DNA of 64,000 bases from CAJJDF01 sp965657945 (GTDB lineage Bacteria > Bacteroidota > Bacteroidia > Flavobacteriales_D > CAJJDF01), in NCBI GenBank assembly GCA_965657945.1, contig CBFHPW010000003.1, positions 1 to 64,000 on the forward strand, read 5' to 3'. Shown one piece after another: positions 17,323-26,274 of the stretch. Position numbers and translations under genes: made by a program. Position 1 is the stretch's first letter. Every line of letters begins with the position of its first letter. The notes below the pieces were generated by a model. It was given only the letters and a program-made list of their open reading frames with translations. It did no database searches and was not told the origin of the DNA.

Positions 17323-18366
17323 CTAAAAACTCCAATCGTGTTGATCCAATTCAGCTAAACAAGCAACAAGTAGATCAATACTTCCTTTAATGTCTGTTTT
17401 GTTTGCCATTTCTATCGACTGATGAATGTGACGAGTAGGAATGGAAACAGCTCCTGCAATGGAACCTCCAGGAGTCATTCTTTGAATTCCAGCTGTGTCA
17501 GTCCCACCAGCCGGCAGTATTTCTGGTTGCCAAGTAATCGAATGCTTATCAGCTGTTTTCTTCATAAAGCTGACCATTCGGTGGTCACAAATAGTTTGCG
17601 AATCCATTATTTTTATAGCCGTTCCTTTTCCTAATTCAGTTACTTTTTCGTGGGCCGAAGCTCCTGGCACATCAAATGCAATGGTGGTATCAATTCCAAA
17701 ACCAAAATCTGGCTTGATGTTTAGCGCTGAAACATTGGCACCTCTGAGACCAACTTCTTCCTGTACAGTAAATACGGCATATACATCGTACGGAACCTCT
17801 TGCAATTGTTTCAATACTTCAATCAAAATAAAAACTGAAACTCGATTATCTATCGACTTGCAATTAACACAATCCCCCATCTCGATCAAACCTCGTTCTC
17901 TTGTTATTGGATTTCCCACCTCGATGTACTTCTCTACCTCTTCTTTGCTCATTCCCATGTCGATGAAATAATCGGTAGTCTTGGGCATTTTTGTTCTTTC
18001 TTCGGCTGTCATTACATGAATCGGCTTAGAGCCCATTACTCCCATTAAATCTTTTTTCCCGTGTACAATTACTCTTTGTGCTGTCAAAGTTTTGGGGTCA
18101 AACCCACCTAATGTATGAAACCGTACGAATCCATTCTCATCAATGTGAGTCACAATAAAGCCTATCTCATCCATATGAGCACCCAACATGACTTTCTTGG
18201 AGCTGTCTTTTCCTTTTTTAATGGCCGTTACATTTCCCAAATTATCAACAGAGAACTCATCCACCAAAGATTCAATTTCTTTCAATACAACTTTTCTAAT
18301 TCTATCTTCAAATCCCGGAGCTCCCGGTGTTTCGCACATTTCTGAAAGTAATTTAATGTTAATCAT
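17323..18366 (-). CDS. M42 family metallopeptidase (aminopeptidase)
   Basis: 347 residues from ATG 18366; an in-frame start further upstream would overlap mreD. Metal ligands of the M42 fold can be seen: GAHMDEIGF (His), SIDNRVSVF (Asp), VQEEVGLRGA (Glu pair), GIDTTIAFD (Asp) and TRHIHQSIEM (His). The family forms large tetrahedral peptidases that trim peptides from the N-terminus. It begins 7 bases after the mreD stop, where the transpeptidase and rodA genes often follow in related genomes, so it is probably read from the mre operon. A second M42 gene lies at 54463. Confidence 0.9.
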   Translation of the reverse strand: MINIKLLSEMCETPGAPGFEDRIRKVVLKEIESLVDEFSVDNLGNVTAIKKGKDSSKKVMLGAHMDEIGFIVTHIDENGFVRFHTLGGFDPKTLTAQRVIVHGKKDLMGVMGSKPIHVMTAEERTKMPKTTDYFIDMGMSKEEVEKYIEVGNPITRERGLIEMGDCVNCKSIDNRVSVFILIEVLKQLQEVPYDVYAVFTVQEEVGLRGANVSALNIKPDFGFGIDTTIAFDVPGASAHEKVTELGKGTAIKIMDSQTICDHRMVSFMKKTADKHSITWQPEILPAGGTDTAGIQRMTPGGSIAGAVSIPTRHIHQSIEMANKTDIKGSIDLLVACLAELDQHDWSF

Positions 18367-18373
18367 AATACAG

Positions 18374-18895
18374 TTAATTTTTTGGTTTTTGGTACAATAA
18401 ATATTGCCCCACAATGATTAGAAGTGTAGTAAAAATAGTACTCAAAATGGTTTTTAGTAAGATGAGTGGCAAAGCCAAAATAGAAAACTCTTCTAACAAA
18501 AATAGCCAAAAGAAAAAAGCTCCAAGAAGCAAGACGCAATATAACGCATACTTTTGAATATCCTCGGTATAAACGGTTAGTTCTTGAACGTTTTCAAGCG
18601 GATTTGTGGTTTGTATTCTTCTGAGCAACAACGGGCGAATCAATGCCAAGAATAAGCAAGATGAAGCATGAATACCTTCTGTATTTAAAAACATATCGAT
18701 ACATAACCCTAAAAGGAGAGCGACAAGCATGGTAATATACTTGGGTAATTTGGTGGAAAAAGTCAATAAGAAAGAAACATAGACAGAAAGCGAAATATAG
18801 GAGTTCAAAAAGCCTAAATCAATTTGATTTATCACAAATACTTGAATAAGAACTAGTCCAATAAAGCGGAGACTATTTGCTAGTATACTGTTCAT
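18374..18895 (-). CDS. mreD: Rod shape-determining protein MreD
   Basis: 173 residues with five or so membrane helices and the loop LLGLCIDMFLNTEGIHASSC typical of Bacteroidota MreD. It is the membrane part of the elongasome that links MreC to the cell-wall synthases. The start overlaps the mreC stop by 4 bases, which suggests coupled translation. Confidence 0.88.
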   Translation of the reverse strand: MNSILANSLRFIGLVLIQVFVINQIDLGFLNSYISLSVYVSFLLTFSTKLPKYITMLVALLLGLCIDMFLNTEGIHASSCLFLALIRPLLLRRIQTTNPLENVQELTVYTEDIQKYALYCVLLLGAFFFWLFLLEEFSILALPLILLKTILSTIFTTLLIIVGQYLLYQKPKN

Positions 18896-19725
18896 TGTTG
18901 TCCGAAAGATTGAATCACAGAATCTAATTCTGTTTTGTATAAATTTGTTACTACGAATACGTGATGAATGGCGTAAAAGTCTACGGCAGTTTTAATTTTT
19001 ACCACCTGATTTTTACTGCCTGGTTCTCTTTTTTTTTGGGTTACAACGCCAACTATTTCTCCTTGAGGAAAAATTCCCGAACCGCCCTGGGTGATAATTG
19101 TATCCCCTTTATTGATGGAAAAGTAGGATGGAATTCCTGTCACGGTCATTTCATTTATCTTATCGGTTGGCAGCCATTGCAAAGTTCCAACACAACTATC
19201 ATTCAATGGCTTTACCGGAATCTTGAATTCTACATTCATTAAACTCATAACGGTGGAGTAATGATCGGACACATTACGCACAAATCCAACGATGCCATTC
19301 GCATTGACAACTCCCATTTCAGGCTGAGTTTGCTTGGTAGTTCCTACATCTAAAGTCAGAATATTTTTTTCACTACTGGTTGAATTTTGAATTACGACAG
19401 CTGGTTGAAATAAATATTGTTGGGCATAATATTGTTTATCTATTTGAATTAAGTCTTTGGAAACTATGCTATAATTAAAAAAAGCTTCTTGTTTTAGTTG
19501 AGCGTTTTGTTCGGAAAGCGCTTTATTTTCTTTCCTTAAATTGAAGTATTGAAATACAGCGTTTTTTTGTTGAAATAACCAACCGGAAATACTTGCACTA
19601 GAATTTAAAATTTGTGATTGTTGGAAACTTGAATTCCGTTGAACTAGAAAAAAAACAAACATTTGGAGCACAATGAAAAACAGCAGGAATCTAATTTTAT
19701 TAAAAAATAAAAGTAAGTTTTTCAT
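18892..19725 (-). CDS. mreC: Rod shape-determining protein MreC
   Basis: 277 residues: one N-terminal membrane helix (LFFIVLQMFVFFLV), a coiled coil (ENKALSEQNAQLKQEAFFNY) and then the two beta-barrel periplasmic domain with VNANGIVGFVRNVSDHYSTV and GDTIITQGGSGIFPQGEIVG. MreC is the periplasmic scaffold of the elongasome. It follows mreB by 32 bases. Confidence 0.93.
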   Translation of the reverse strand: MKNLLLFFNKIRFLLFFIVLQMFVFFLVQRNSSFQQSQILNSSASISGWLFQQKNAVFQYFNLRKENKALSEQNAQLKQEAFFNYSIVSKDLIQIDKQYYAQQYLFQPAVVIQNSTSSEKNILTLDVGTTKQTQPEMGVVNANGIVGFVRNVSDHYSTVMSLMNVEFKIPVKPLNDSCVGTLQWLPTDKINEMTVTGIPSYFSINKGDTIITQGGSGIFPQGEIVGVVTQKKREPGSKNQVVKIKTAVDFYAIHHVFVVTNLYKTELDSVIQSFGQQ

Positions 19726-19757
19726 ATCGTACTGGCCTGTTTAAAATTACTAGGTGC

Positions 19758-20792
19758 TTATATTCCTTTCATTAAGAATTGAAATCTATCGATATTATCC
19801 AATGCAATACCTGTACCTCTCACCACCGATCTCAATGGTTCGTCAGCAATATGGATAGGCAATTGTGTTCTTAAAGAAAAACGCTTGTCTAAACCTCTTA
19901 AAAGAGACCCACCACCAGCTAAATAAATTCCAGTTTTATAGATATCTGCTGAGAGTTCTGGAGGGGTCATCTCGAGAGCCGACAAAATCGCTTCTTCAAT
20001 TTTAGTAATCGATTTATCTAAGGATTGAGCTATCTCCTTGTATGAAATGGTAATTTCTTTGGGTATGCCCGTCATCAAATCTCTTCCTCTTACCGCATAA
20101 TCTTCTGGTGGATCATCTAAATCCATGGTTGCTGCTCCTACCTCAATTTTAATTATTTCGGCAGTTCTTTCTCCAATCAAAATATTGTGTTGTCTTCTCA
20201 TGTAATCTTCGATGTCTGCAGTAAAATCATCTCCTGCAACTCTTATCGATTTATCACACACAATTCCCCCTAAAGCAATGACAGCAATTTCTGATGTACC
20301 ACCTCCGATGTCAATAATCATGTTCCCCATTGGTTCTTGAACATCAATACCGATTCCAATAGCAGCCGCCATTGGTTCGTGAATAAGATAGACCTCTCTC
20401 GCTCCAGCATGTTGAGCAGAATCACTTACCGCTCTTTTCTCAACTTCAGTAATTCCCGATGGAATACAAATCATCATTCTTATTTTTGACAAAGAAGAAA
20501 ATACATTTTTCTTTTCCTGAGTCATCTTTATCATCCCCTTTATCATTTCCTCAGTAGCCTTGTAATCTGCGATTACTCCATCTTTCAATGGACGAATCGT
20601 TCGGATGTTTTCATGCGTTTTTCCATGCATTTGTTGAGCACGTTTTCCAATCGCAATAATTTTATCGGTCTTTATATCCATTGCCACAATGGAAGGTTCA
20701 TCCACTACTATTTTTCCATTTTGGATAATAATTGTGTTTGCTGTACCTAAATCAATGGCAATCTCTTGTTGAAAAAAACTAAATAGTCCCAT
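19758..20792 (-). CDS. mreB: Rod shape-determining protein MreB
   Basis: 344 residues from ATG 20792, giving the standard MGLFSFFQQEIAIDLGTANT start with the first phosphate-binding loop. IIDIGGGTSEIAVIALGG and YLAGGGSLLRGLDKR are the other actin-fold nucleotide motifs. MreB filaments guide lateral peptidoglycan synthesis. The start lies 7 bases after the purH stop, so mreB has no room for a promoter of its own there and is read from purH. Confidence 0.97.
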   Translation of the reverse strand: MGLFSFFQQEIAIDLGTANTIIIQNGKIVVDEPSIVAMDIKTDKIIAIGKRAQQMHGKTHENIRTIRPLKDGVIADYKATEEMIKGMIKMTQEKKNVFSSLSKIRMMICIPSGITEVEKRAVSDSAQHAGAREVYLIHEPMAAAIGIGIDVQEPMGNMIIDIGGGTSEIAVIALGGIVCDKSIRVAGDDFTADIEDYMRRQHNILIGERTAEIIKIEVGAATMDLDDPPEDYAVRGRDLMTGIPKEITISYKEIAQSLDKSITKIEEAILSALEMTPPELSADIYKTGIYLAGGGSLLRGLDKRFSLRTQLPIHIADEPLRSVVRGTGIALDNIDRFQFLMKGI

Positions 20793-20799
20793 TATATTC

Positions 20800-22326
20800 T
20801 TAGTGTTTAAAGTGTCTGGTACCTGTAAATACCATTGATATTTTGTTGGCATTACAGTACTCAATTGATAAGTCATCTTTTATTGAGCCTCCTGGCTGAA
20901 CAACTGCATTTACCCCTTCATTTCCAGCAATTTCTACACAATCAGGGAAAGGGAAAAAGGCGTCTGAAGCCATAACAGCATGTTGTAAATCAAAACCAAA
21001 GGACTTTGCCTTATGAATTGCTTGGTTTAGAGCATCCACTCTTGAAGTCTGACCTGTGCCGCTGGCCAATAATTGACCATTCTTTGCTAGAACAATCGTA
21101 TTTGATTTTGTGTGTTTGCAAATCTTTCCAGCAAACTCTAAGTCTGTCATTTGAGATTCCGAAGGAGAAGTATTCGTGACTGTTTTAAACTCATTTTTAG
21201 AGTCTGAAATAAAATCTTTGTCCTGAACCAATACTCCGTTTAATATCGTTCTGAATTGATTACTGGGTAAGGAAAATTGTTTTTGAACCAATAGGATTCG
21301 ATTCTTTTTTCCTGTTAAAGTTTCAAGAGCTTCAGCCGAGAAAGAAGGGGCAATCACCACCTCACAAAACAAAGTATGAATTTTATCTGCTGTTTCTTTA
21401 TCAATTTCTGTGTTTGAAATCAATACTCCACCAAATGCCGATACTGGATCTCCAGCTAACGCATCTGTGTAGGCTTGTGAAATCGTATCTCTTGTAGCCA
21501 AGCCACAAGCGTTGTTATGCTTCAGAATAGCAAAAGTTGGTTTAGAGTCTTTGAACTCTAGTATTAAGTTAACCGCTGCATCTACATCTAGTAAATTATT
21601 GTAAGACAACTCTTTCCCGTGTAGTTTATCAAAAAAACCAGTTAAATCGCCATAAAAACTTCCTTTTTGATGCGGATTCTCTCCATACCTCAAAGCCGAT
21701 TTTTCCTGTATACTTTGTTTGAATGATGATTGGTTGTTGTCATCGAAATAATTAAAAATATGAGAATCGTAATTGGATGAAACATCAAAAGAATCTTTTG
21801 CAAACTCTCTTCTTTCTTCCAAAGAAAGAGCTCCGTCATTTTCTGAAATTAAACCCAATAATTTTTCATACTGACTGACAGATGAGACGATCGTAACGTC
21901 TTTGTAATTTTTTGCTGCTGCCCTAATTAACGAAATACCTCCAATGTCAATTTTTTCAATGATTTCCTCTTCACTTGCTCCTGACTTCACGGTTTCCTCA
22001 AATGGATACAAATCCACTATTACCAAATCTAATTCTGGAATTTCGTATTCAGCTATCTCTTTTTGGTCACTTTGGTTTGCTCTTCTGGTCAAAATTCCTC
22101 CAAATACTTTTGGATGCAATGTTTTAACTCTTCCCCCTAAAATGGAAGGGTAAGAAGTAAGCTCTTCCACAGGAACGACATTTATTCCTAATTTTTCAAT
22201 AAAATTCTGAGTTCCTCCAGTAGAATAGATAGTAACTCCTTGTTCATTTAACTTGTTAACAATCGGCTCCAATCCATCTTTATAAAAAACTGAGATTAGG
22301 GCTGATTTTATCTTTTTTCGAGACAT
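20800..22326 (-). CDS. purH: Bifunctional IMP cyclohydrolase / AICAR formyltransferase PurH
   Basis: 508 residues from ATG 22326. The N-terminal MGS-like cyclohydrolase domain (STGGTQNFIEKLGINVVPVE, ILGGRVKTLHPKVFGGIL) is followed by the transformylase domain (ALRYGENPHQKGSFYG, LKHNNACGLA, VVQPGGSIKDD). The enzyme carries out the last two steps to IMP. In Bacteroidota purH commonly heads the mreBCD operon, as here. Confidence 0.97.
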   Translation of the reverse strand: MSRKKIKSALISVFYKDGLEPIVNKLNEQGVTIYSTGGTQNFIEKLGINVVPVEELTSYPSILGGRVKTLHPKVFGGILTRRANQSDQKEIAEYEIPELDLVIVDLYPFEETVKSGASEEEIIEKIDIGGISLIRAAAKNYKDVTIVSSVSQYEKLLGLISENDGALSLEERREFAKDSFDVSSNYDSHIFNYFDDNNQSSFKQSIQEKSALRYGENPHQKGSFYGDLTGFFDKLHGKELSYNNLLDVDAAVNLILEFKDSKPTFAILKHNNACGLATRDTISQAYTDALAGDPVSAFGGVLISNTEIDKETADKIHTLFCEVVIAPSFSAEALETLTGKKNRILLVQKQFSLPSNQFRTILNGVLVQDKDFISDSKNEFKTVTNTSPSESQMTDLEFAGKICKHTKSNTIVLAKNGQLLASGTGQTSRVDALNQAIHKAKSFGFDLQHAVMASDAFFPFPDCVEIAGNEGVNAVVQPGGSIKDDLSIEYCNANKISMVFTGTRHFKH

Positions 22327-22341
22327 TTTTTTCCTTTTCCA

Positions 22342-22374
22342 CAAAGATAGTCAACTCATCCGAGTTTTTTGCAA
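22342..22374 (-). promoter_or_regulatory. Promoter of the purH-mreBCD operon
   Basis: On the minus strand: TTG (22372-22374), a 22-base spacer and TATCTTTG (22342-22349). It ends 15 bases before the purH ATG. Confidence 0.6.
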
Positions 22375-22487
22375 TAAAACCGCATTAATCAAAGGTTTTT
22401 TTTACCTATTCAAAACATTGATTTATAGTCGCTTAAATCTCAACAATATGCTAAACCGAAACTTTATTAATCTTTTTAGTCAAGATA

Positions 22488-22520
22488 TTTGTTTACAAAA
22501 TAAAAATATCTCTATATTTG
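22488..22520 (+). promoter_or_regulatory. Promoter of tRNA-Val
   Basis: TTTG (22488-22491), a 21-base spacer and TATATTTG (22513-22520), an exact match to the Bacteroidota consensus, 17 bases before the tRNA. Confidence 0.7.
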
Positions 22521-22537
22521 CAAACCAATTTGAAAGA

Positions 22538-22612
22538 GGGCAATTAGCTCAGTTGGTTCAGAGCACCTCGTTTACACCGAGGGGGTCGGGGGTTCGAATC
22601 CCTCATTGCCCA
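22538..22612 (+). tRNA. tRNA-Val (anticodon UAC)
   Basis: 75 bases fold as a cloverleaf: acceptor GGGCAAT with ATTGCCC, D-loop AGCTCAGTTGGTTCAGAGC, anticodon stem CCTCG with CGAGG around TTTACAC, and T-arm GGGGGTTCGAATCCCTC. The anticodon TAC reads GUA and other valine codons. CCA is not encoded. A terminator follows directly. Confidence 0.96.
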
Positions 22613-22617
22613 CAACA

Positions 22618-22646
22618 AAGCTTCAGTAATACTGAGGCTTTTTTTA
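22618..22646 (+). terminator. Terminator of tRNA-Val
   Basis: AAGCTTCAG, loop TAATA, CTGAGGCTT (one mismatch), then a run of T, 6 bases after the tRNA. Confidence 0.7.
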
Positions 22647-22892
22647 TGCTCTACATTCATTCCTTTTAAGTTGTCCTCATAGTGTTTCTATAGCTAGATA
22701 TAACATTAATCCATTGGGAAATGAGCGTTGTATTTCCGATTGACATTATTCTCAGCAAATGAACAGTTTGATGTGCACCTACTTTCTCAAAAGTGTGCTT
22801 AGACGCTATTTCCAGAGCTTACCCAAAACTATACTTACAATAAATTAGGGAACAACTAAAGTAAAGTTGTTTTCAAAATGCAAAATTTAGTT
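22647..22892. other. Intergenic stretch with no recognised feature
   Basis: Between the tRNA terminator and the terminator of the T9SS cargo gene. I see no open frame with a plausible start, no family A repeat and no RNA fold beyond a small hairpin (AACAACT with AGTTGTT, about 22851-22872). Confidence 0.4.
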
Positions 22893-22927
22893 CATAAAAA
22901 AAGCTCCAATCAAATAATTGGAGCTTT
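22893..22927 (-). terminator. Terminator of the T9SS cargo gene at 22951
   Basis: AAAGCTCCAAT (22900-22910), a 6-base loop and ATTGGAGCTTT (22917-22927) form a perfect 11-base stem. On the minus strand it is followed by a run of T, just past the stop codon. Confidence 0.8.
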
Positions 22928-22950
22928 AAGTTAACAAACAGACCGTTTGC

Positions 22951-24216
22951 TTATTTCGTAATAGTCATCTTTTTTGTTATTCTTTTTCCGTTCACAACGA
23001 TTGAGTAGAAATACATTCCTGCATTTAATTCATTTGAATTGATTTCAATTGTGTGCGTTCCAGCATTTCTGTTGCCTTCGAAAGTTGAAATAACTTTTTT
23101 ACCTGTTACATCCATAACTTCGAAAGTAACCTCTGCATTGTTCTCCAAAGAATATCTTACCGTTGTAAACCCATTTGCTGGGTTAGGGTAATTTTGGAAC
23201 AATTTAGCTTCGCTAGCGTTTTCTTTAACAGAAATAGAGTTAGTCTGAGAAAGAGTTAAATCAATATCAATTGACTCATATTGACCAGCTCCATATGCAA
23301 GGTAAGGAATATATCTTCCTGCCCATCCAGCTGACAAACCGTGTCTTACTGAAGAAGTTACAGTGTTTGAAGCAGTGAAATCTCCTGGCACATAGTTACT
23401 AAATGTTCCGTCTCCGTTCAATTCAGCAGTTACCTGTGTCCATGCACCTACACCATATCCTATTGTATCCACGTAAGGAGTAAAAGTATTTCCTGGCTTG
23501 AAGTCAATCGTTACTGCAAACAATCTATCAACAGTAATTCCTGCTGCTGTTTTTGCATATTGTAATCCGTTTGCTAAAGTATCTTGTGGTCTTAACACAA
23601 CTTTGTATTCAGCAACAACACCTGGTGCAATCCAAGTATTTGTATCCGTGTTCAACATTGCAAACCTTGTAGTATCATTACTAGCTGGATAATCAGTAGA
23701 AGTTCCAGTAAAGTAGAAAACTCTATCTAAGTTCACACTCGTTGCAGATCTTACAACTCTGAATATCAATGTATCTACAGAGTTTGATCTATCTTGAGCC
23801 CACACACCGTAAGTAGCGATTGAATCAATTGTTGTAGACATAGATGCGTCAAAAATTGTTGGGTAACCCAATGTATTTTGATTCATTACCGGTGAAGTTA
23901 AATCATATACCTGACCAAATGAATGCGAAAAAGGAGCTGCTAGAGTTCCTCCGTAATCAGCAAATGGAGTTGAATCCGGGAAAGTGTAGTAATAATCGTA
24001 ATCCGGAGTCGAAGAGTAATAACTTGAACTTAAATCAATAAAGTTGAATTTAACTTTATCAATTGTATATCTATTTGAAAAGTTGTGAGGAGCTCTTAAA
24101 TCCCTAGCTGTGTGATGTGCTGGCGCCTCTTTGAAAACCGATTGGTTTACTGGTGCTTGAGCCATCATAGTTGTAGAAATAATAACTCCTGCAAGTGTTG
24201 AGTAAATTTTTTTCAT
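22951..24216 (-). CDS. T9SS-secreted protein with type A C-terminal sorting domain
   Basis: 421 residues. A Sec signal (MKKIYSTLAGVIISTTMMAQ) is followed by a beta-rich region of about 310 residues with many Thr/Asp/Tyr and no recognised catalytic motif. The last 75 residues, from LFQNYPNPANGFTTVRYSLE through ELNAGMYFYSIVVNGK to TKKMTITK, are a classic type A sorting domain. PorU, encoded at 60192, is the peptidase expected to remove it. The function of the body is unknown. It is transcribed away from the other cargo gene. Confidence 0.85.
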   Translation of the reverse strand: MKKIYSTLAGVIISTTMMAQAPVNQSVFKEAPAHHTARDLRAPHNFSNRYTIDKVKFNFIDLSSSYYSSTPDYDYYYTFPDSTPFADYGGTLAAPFSHSFGQVYDLTSPVMNQNTLGYPTIFDASMSTTIDSIATYGVWAQDRSNSVDTLIFRVVRSATSVNLDRVFYFTGTSTDYPASNDTTRFAMLNTDTNTWIAPGVVAEYKVVLRPQDTLANGLQYAKTAAGITVDRLFAVTIDFKPGNTFTPYVDTIGYGVGAWTQVTAELNGDGTFSNYVPGDFTASNTVTSSVRHGLSAGWAGRYIPYLAYGAGQYESIDIDLTLSQTNSISVKENASEAKLFQNYPNPANGFTTVRYSLENNAEVTFEVMDVTGKKVISTFEGNRNAGTHTIEINSNELNAGMYFYSIVVNGKRITKKMTITK

Positions 24217-24245
24217 TGTTGTGTTTTTAAGATTATAACTAATTT

Positions 24246-24253
24246 CAAATATA
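24246..24253 (-). promoter_or_regulatory. -7 box of the cargo gene at 22951-24216
   Basis: TATATTTG on the minus strand, 29 bases before the ATG. No matching -33 TTTG is seen at the expected distance. The divergent cargo gene has only a weak box (TAATTTAG, near 24299). Confidence 0.45.
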
Positions 24254-24334
24254 GCACATTAATTTAACATTTACATAAATATCTCATAATTTTTTCTTAA
24301 TTTAGTAAAACTAAAAACGTTAAATAATACACTC

Positions 24335-26185
24335 ATGAAAAAAATTTTACTTCCGCTACTATCTTTAGTATTGGCATGGTCTGTCGGAGCACAAACAACG
24401 TCAAAAATAATAGAAAAAGCTTCAAATGATTTTGCTGTAAAAAAGGAAAAAGCAGCAGATGGTTCCGAATCAATAAATGGACCTATTGCCCCTTCTTCAG
24501 CAGCAAGATCTCTAGCTGAAACAACAATTGGAACAACGGTTTATGACTTACAAACAAACGGTACTAGCCAACGAAGAATTATTAACCATTCGGACGGAAC
24601 TATTTCCGCGGTTTGGACCATGGACAACGGGGTAAGTCCATACACAAATAGAGGTGCTGGCTATAATTATTACAATGGAACTTCCTGGGGAGCCTTTCCC
24701 ACAGGTAAAGTTGAAACAACCAGAAATGGATGGCCTGCCTTGGCATCAAGTGCCAATGCCGACAATGAAATTATAGTTAGTCACTCTGGAACAGGAGGCC
24801 TCACATTGAATCAAAGATCTGTAAAAGGAACTGGAATTTGGAAAGAAACCATTATACCAACAACTGTTCCAACTGGTTATGATGTACTTTGGCCAAGAGC
24901 AGTGGTCGGAGGTTCAAATGACAGTACGATTCATGTTATAGCAATAGTAAGAAGCTCTGCCACACCGGCAGTTCCGTATCGAGGTTTAACGAACGCGTTA
25001 GTTTACTACAGATCACAAAATTTAGGAGTTACGTGGGATATTCAAGATTCAATTCTGCCAGATTTGGATTCAAGCGTATTTACCTACGTATCGGCAGATG
25101 CCTATTCAATTGACGCGAACGGAAACACGGTTGCCATGGCTGTGTATAATTCTTGGGGAGATGTGTTGGTTTACAAATCAACCAACAATGGCGATTCATG
25201 GACAAGTACAATTGTCTCTGATTTTCCCATTAATAAATATGCAATAGATGACGGTTCGGACATTACAGGGGATGGTGTGAGCGATACCATTATAAGTTGT
25301 GATGGTTCTGGTTCGATGATGATCGACAATAATAATATTGTACATGTCTTTTACGGGCAAACCAGAGTTTTGGATGCAGATACAACCGATGACGGAACTT
25401 CCTATTTCCCTGGCACAAATGGTTTGGCATATTGGAATGAGGGTTTTGGTGCAGATTCGATTCAGGTTATTACTGGCGCTCTGGATTTAGATGGTTCAGG
25501 AGCTTTAGAAGTTGTTCCTTCTGGAGGTTCTTTTCCTTCTTACCAGGTAGGTATGTCAAGTATGCCAAGTTGTGGAGTGTCTTCAAATAACACGTTATAT
25601 TTGGTTTATGCTGCAATGGCCGAAACACATTCGGATGGCGTTCAAACTTACAGACATTTATATGTGATGAATTCAACTGATGGGGGTGCGACTTGGTCAA
25701 ATCCTGAAGATTATACACCAGATTTTAGTTTTGCAATTTATGAAGCTGTTTATCCTTCAATGGCTAAGCATGTAGATAGCAACATCCACATTATATACCA
25801 AAGAGATTTCAGTCCAGGACATTCGATTTCTGGAGATTTAGATCCAGCCGTGATTAATGATATCGTATATCTATCTATTGACACTAACCTAGCAGAACCG
25901 ATGGTTTCAGTAAAAGAAATTGAAACGTCATTGAATGTTTCGGTTTTCCCTAATCCTGCAAATGACTTAGTAAGTGTAAGAATATTAGCTGATAACTCAA
26001 CAAGCGAAAGAATGACAATTTCTGTAATTGATGCAACCGGTAGAACAGTTTATTCTGCGCAAGAGGCATTTAACGGAACTGCGGCTTTATATCAAATGAA
26101 TGTGGCAAATCTTGATGCAGGTGTTTATTTCATAAGACTAGAGTCTCAATCAGGAGTCATCACAAAATCATTAGTAAAAAAATAA
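24335..26185 (+). CDS. T9SS-secreted sialidase-fold (BNR/Asp-box) protein
   Basis: 616 residues. A Sec signal ends at WSVGAQ. Residues 60-520 contain Asp-box-like loops such as SQNLGVTWD, STNNGDSWTS and STDGGATWSNPE, one per blade, implying a six-bladed propeller of the sialidase/BNR type. The usual catalytic Arg triad cannot be confirmed by eye, so I do not claim sialidase activity. The C-terminal 80 residues (VSVFPNPANDLVSV, LDAGVYFIRLESQSG, KSLVKK) are a type A sorting domain. A strong terminator follows. Confidence 0.82.
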   Translation: MKKILLPLLSLVLAWSVGAQTTSKIIEKASNDFAVKKEKAADGSESINGPIAPSSAARSLAETTIGTTVYDLQTNGTSQRRIINHSDGTISAVWTMDNGVSPYTNRGAGYNYYNGTSWGAFPTGKVETTRNGWPALASSANADNEIIVSHSGTGGLTLNQRSVKGTGIWKETIIPTTVPTGYDVLWPRAVVGGSNDSTIHVIAIVRSSATPAVPYRGLTNALVYYRSQNLGVTWDIQDSILPDLDSSVFTYVSADAYSIDANGNTVAMAVYNSWGDVLVYKSTNNGDSWTSTIVSDFPINKYAIDDGSDITGDGVSDTIISCDGSGSMMIDNNNIVHVFYGQTRVLDADTTDDGTSYFPGTNGLAYWNEGFGADSIQVITGALDLDGSGALEVVPSGGSFPSYQVGMSSMPSCGVSSNNTLYLVYAAMAETHSDGVQTYRHLYVMNSTDGGATWSNPEDYTPDFSFAIYEAVYPSMAKHVDSNIHIIYQRDFSPGHSISGDLDPAVINDIVYLSIDTNLAEPMVSVKEIETSLNVSVFPNPANDLVSVRILADNSTSERMTISVIDATGRTVYSAQEAFNGTAALYQMNVANLDAGVYFIRLESQSGVITKSLVKK

Positions 26186-26208
26186 TTTTTCAATCCTTTT
26201 AATTGAAG

Positions 26209-26247
26209 AGAGCCTTATTCTTAAAAGAGAATAAGGCTCTTTTTTTT
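26209..26247 (+). terminator. Strong terminator after the propeller protein
   Basis: AGAGCCTTATTCT (26209-26221), loop TAAAAG, AGAATAAGGCTCT (26228-26240): a perfect 13-base stem followed by seven T. The T-run touches the next promoter box. Confidence 0.9.
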
Positions 26248-26254
26248 ATCTTTG
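26247..26254 (+). promoter_or_regulatory. -7 box of the glycosyltransferase gene
   Basis: TATCTTTG begins in the last T of the preceding terminator and lies 20 bases before ATG 26275. Confidence 0.5.
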
Positions 26255-26274
26255 CTCTAGAGACATTCACTTTT

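Noticed and set aside
22418..22669. 83-codon plus-strand frame across the tRNA-Val region
   Set aside because: It reads through the tRNA gene and its terminator; the cloverleaf explains the conservation and the peptide has no protein-like features.
22951..26185. The two T9SS cargo genes considered as a duplication
   Set aside because: Only the sorting domains are alike; the bodies differ in length, repeats and motifs.
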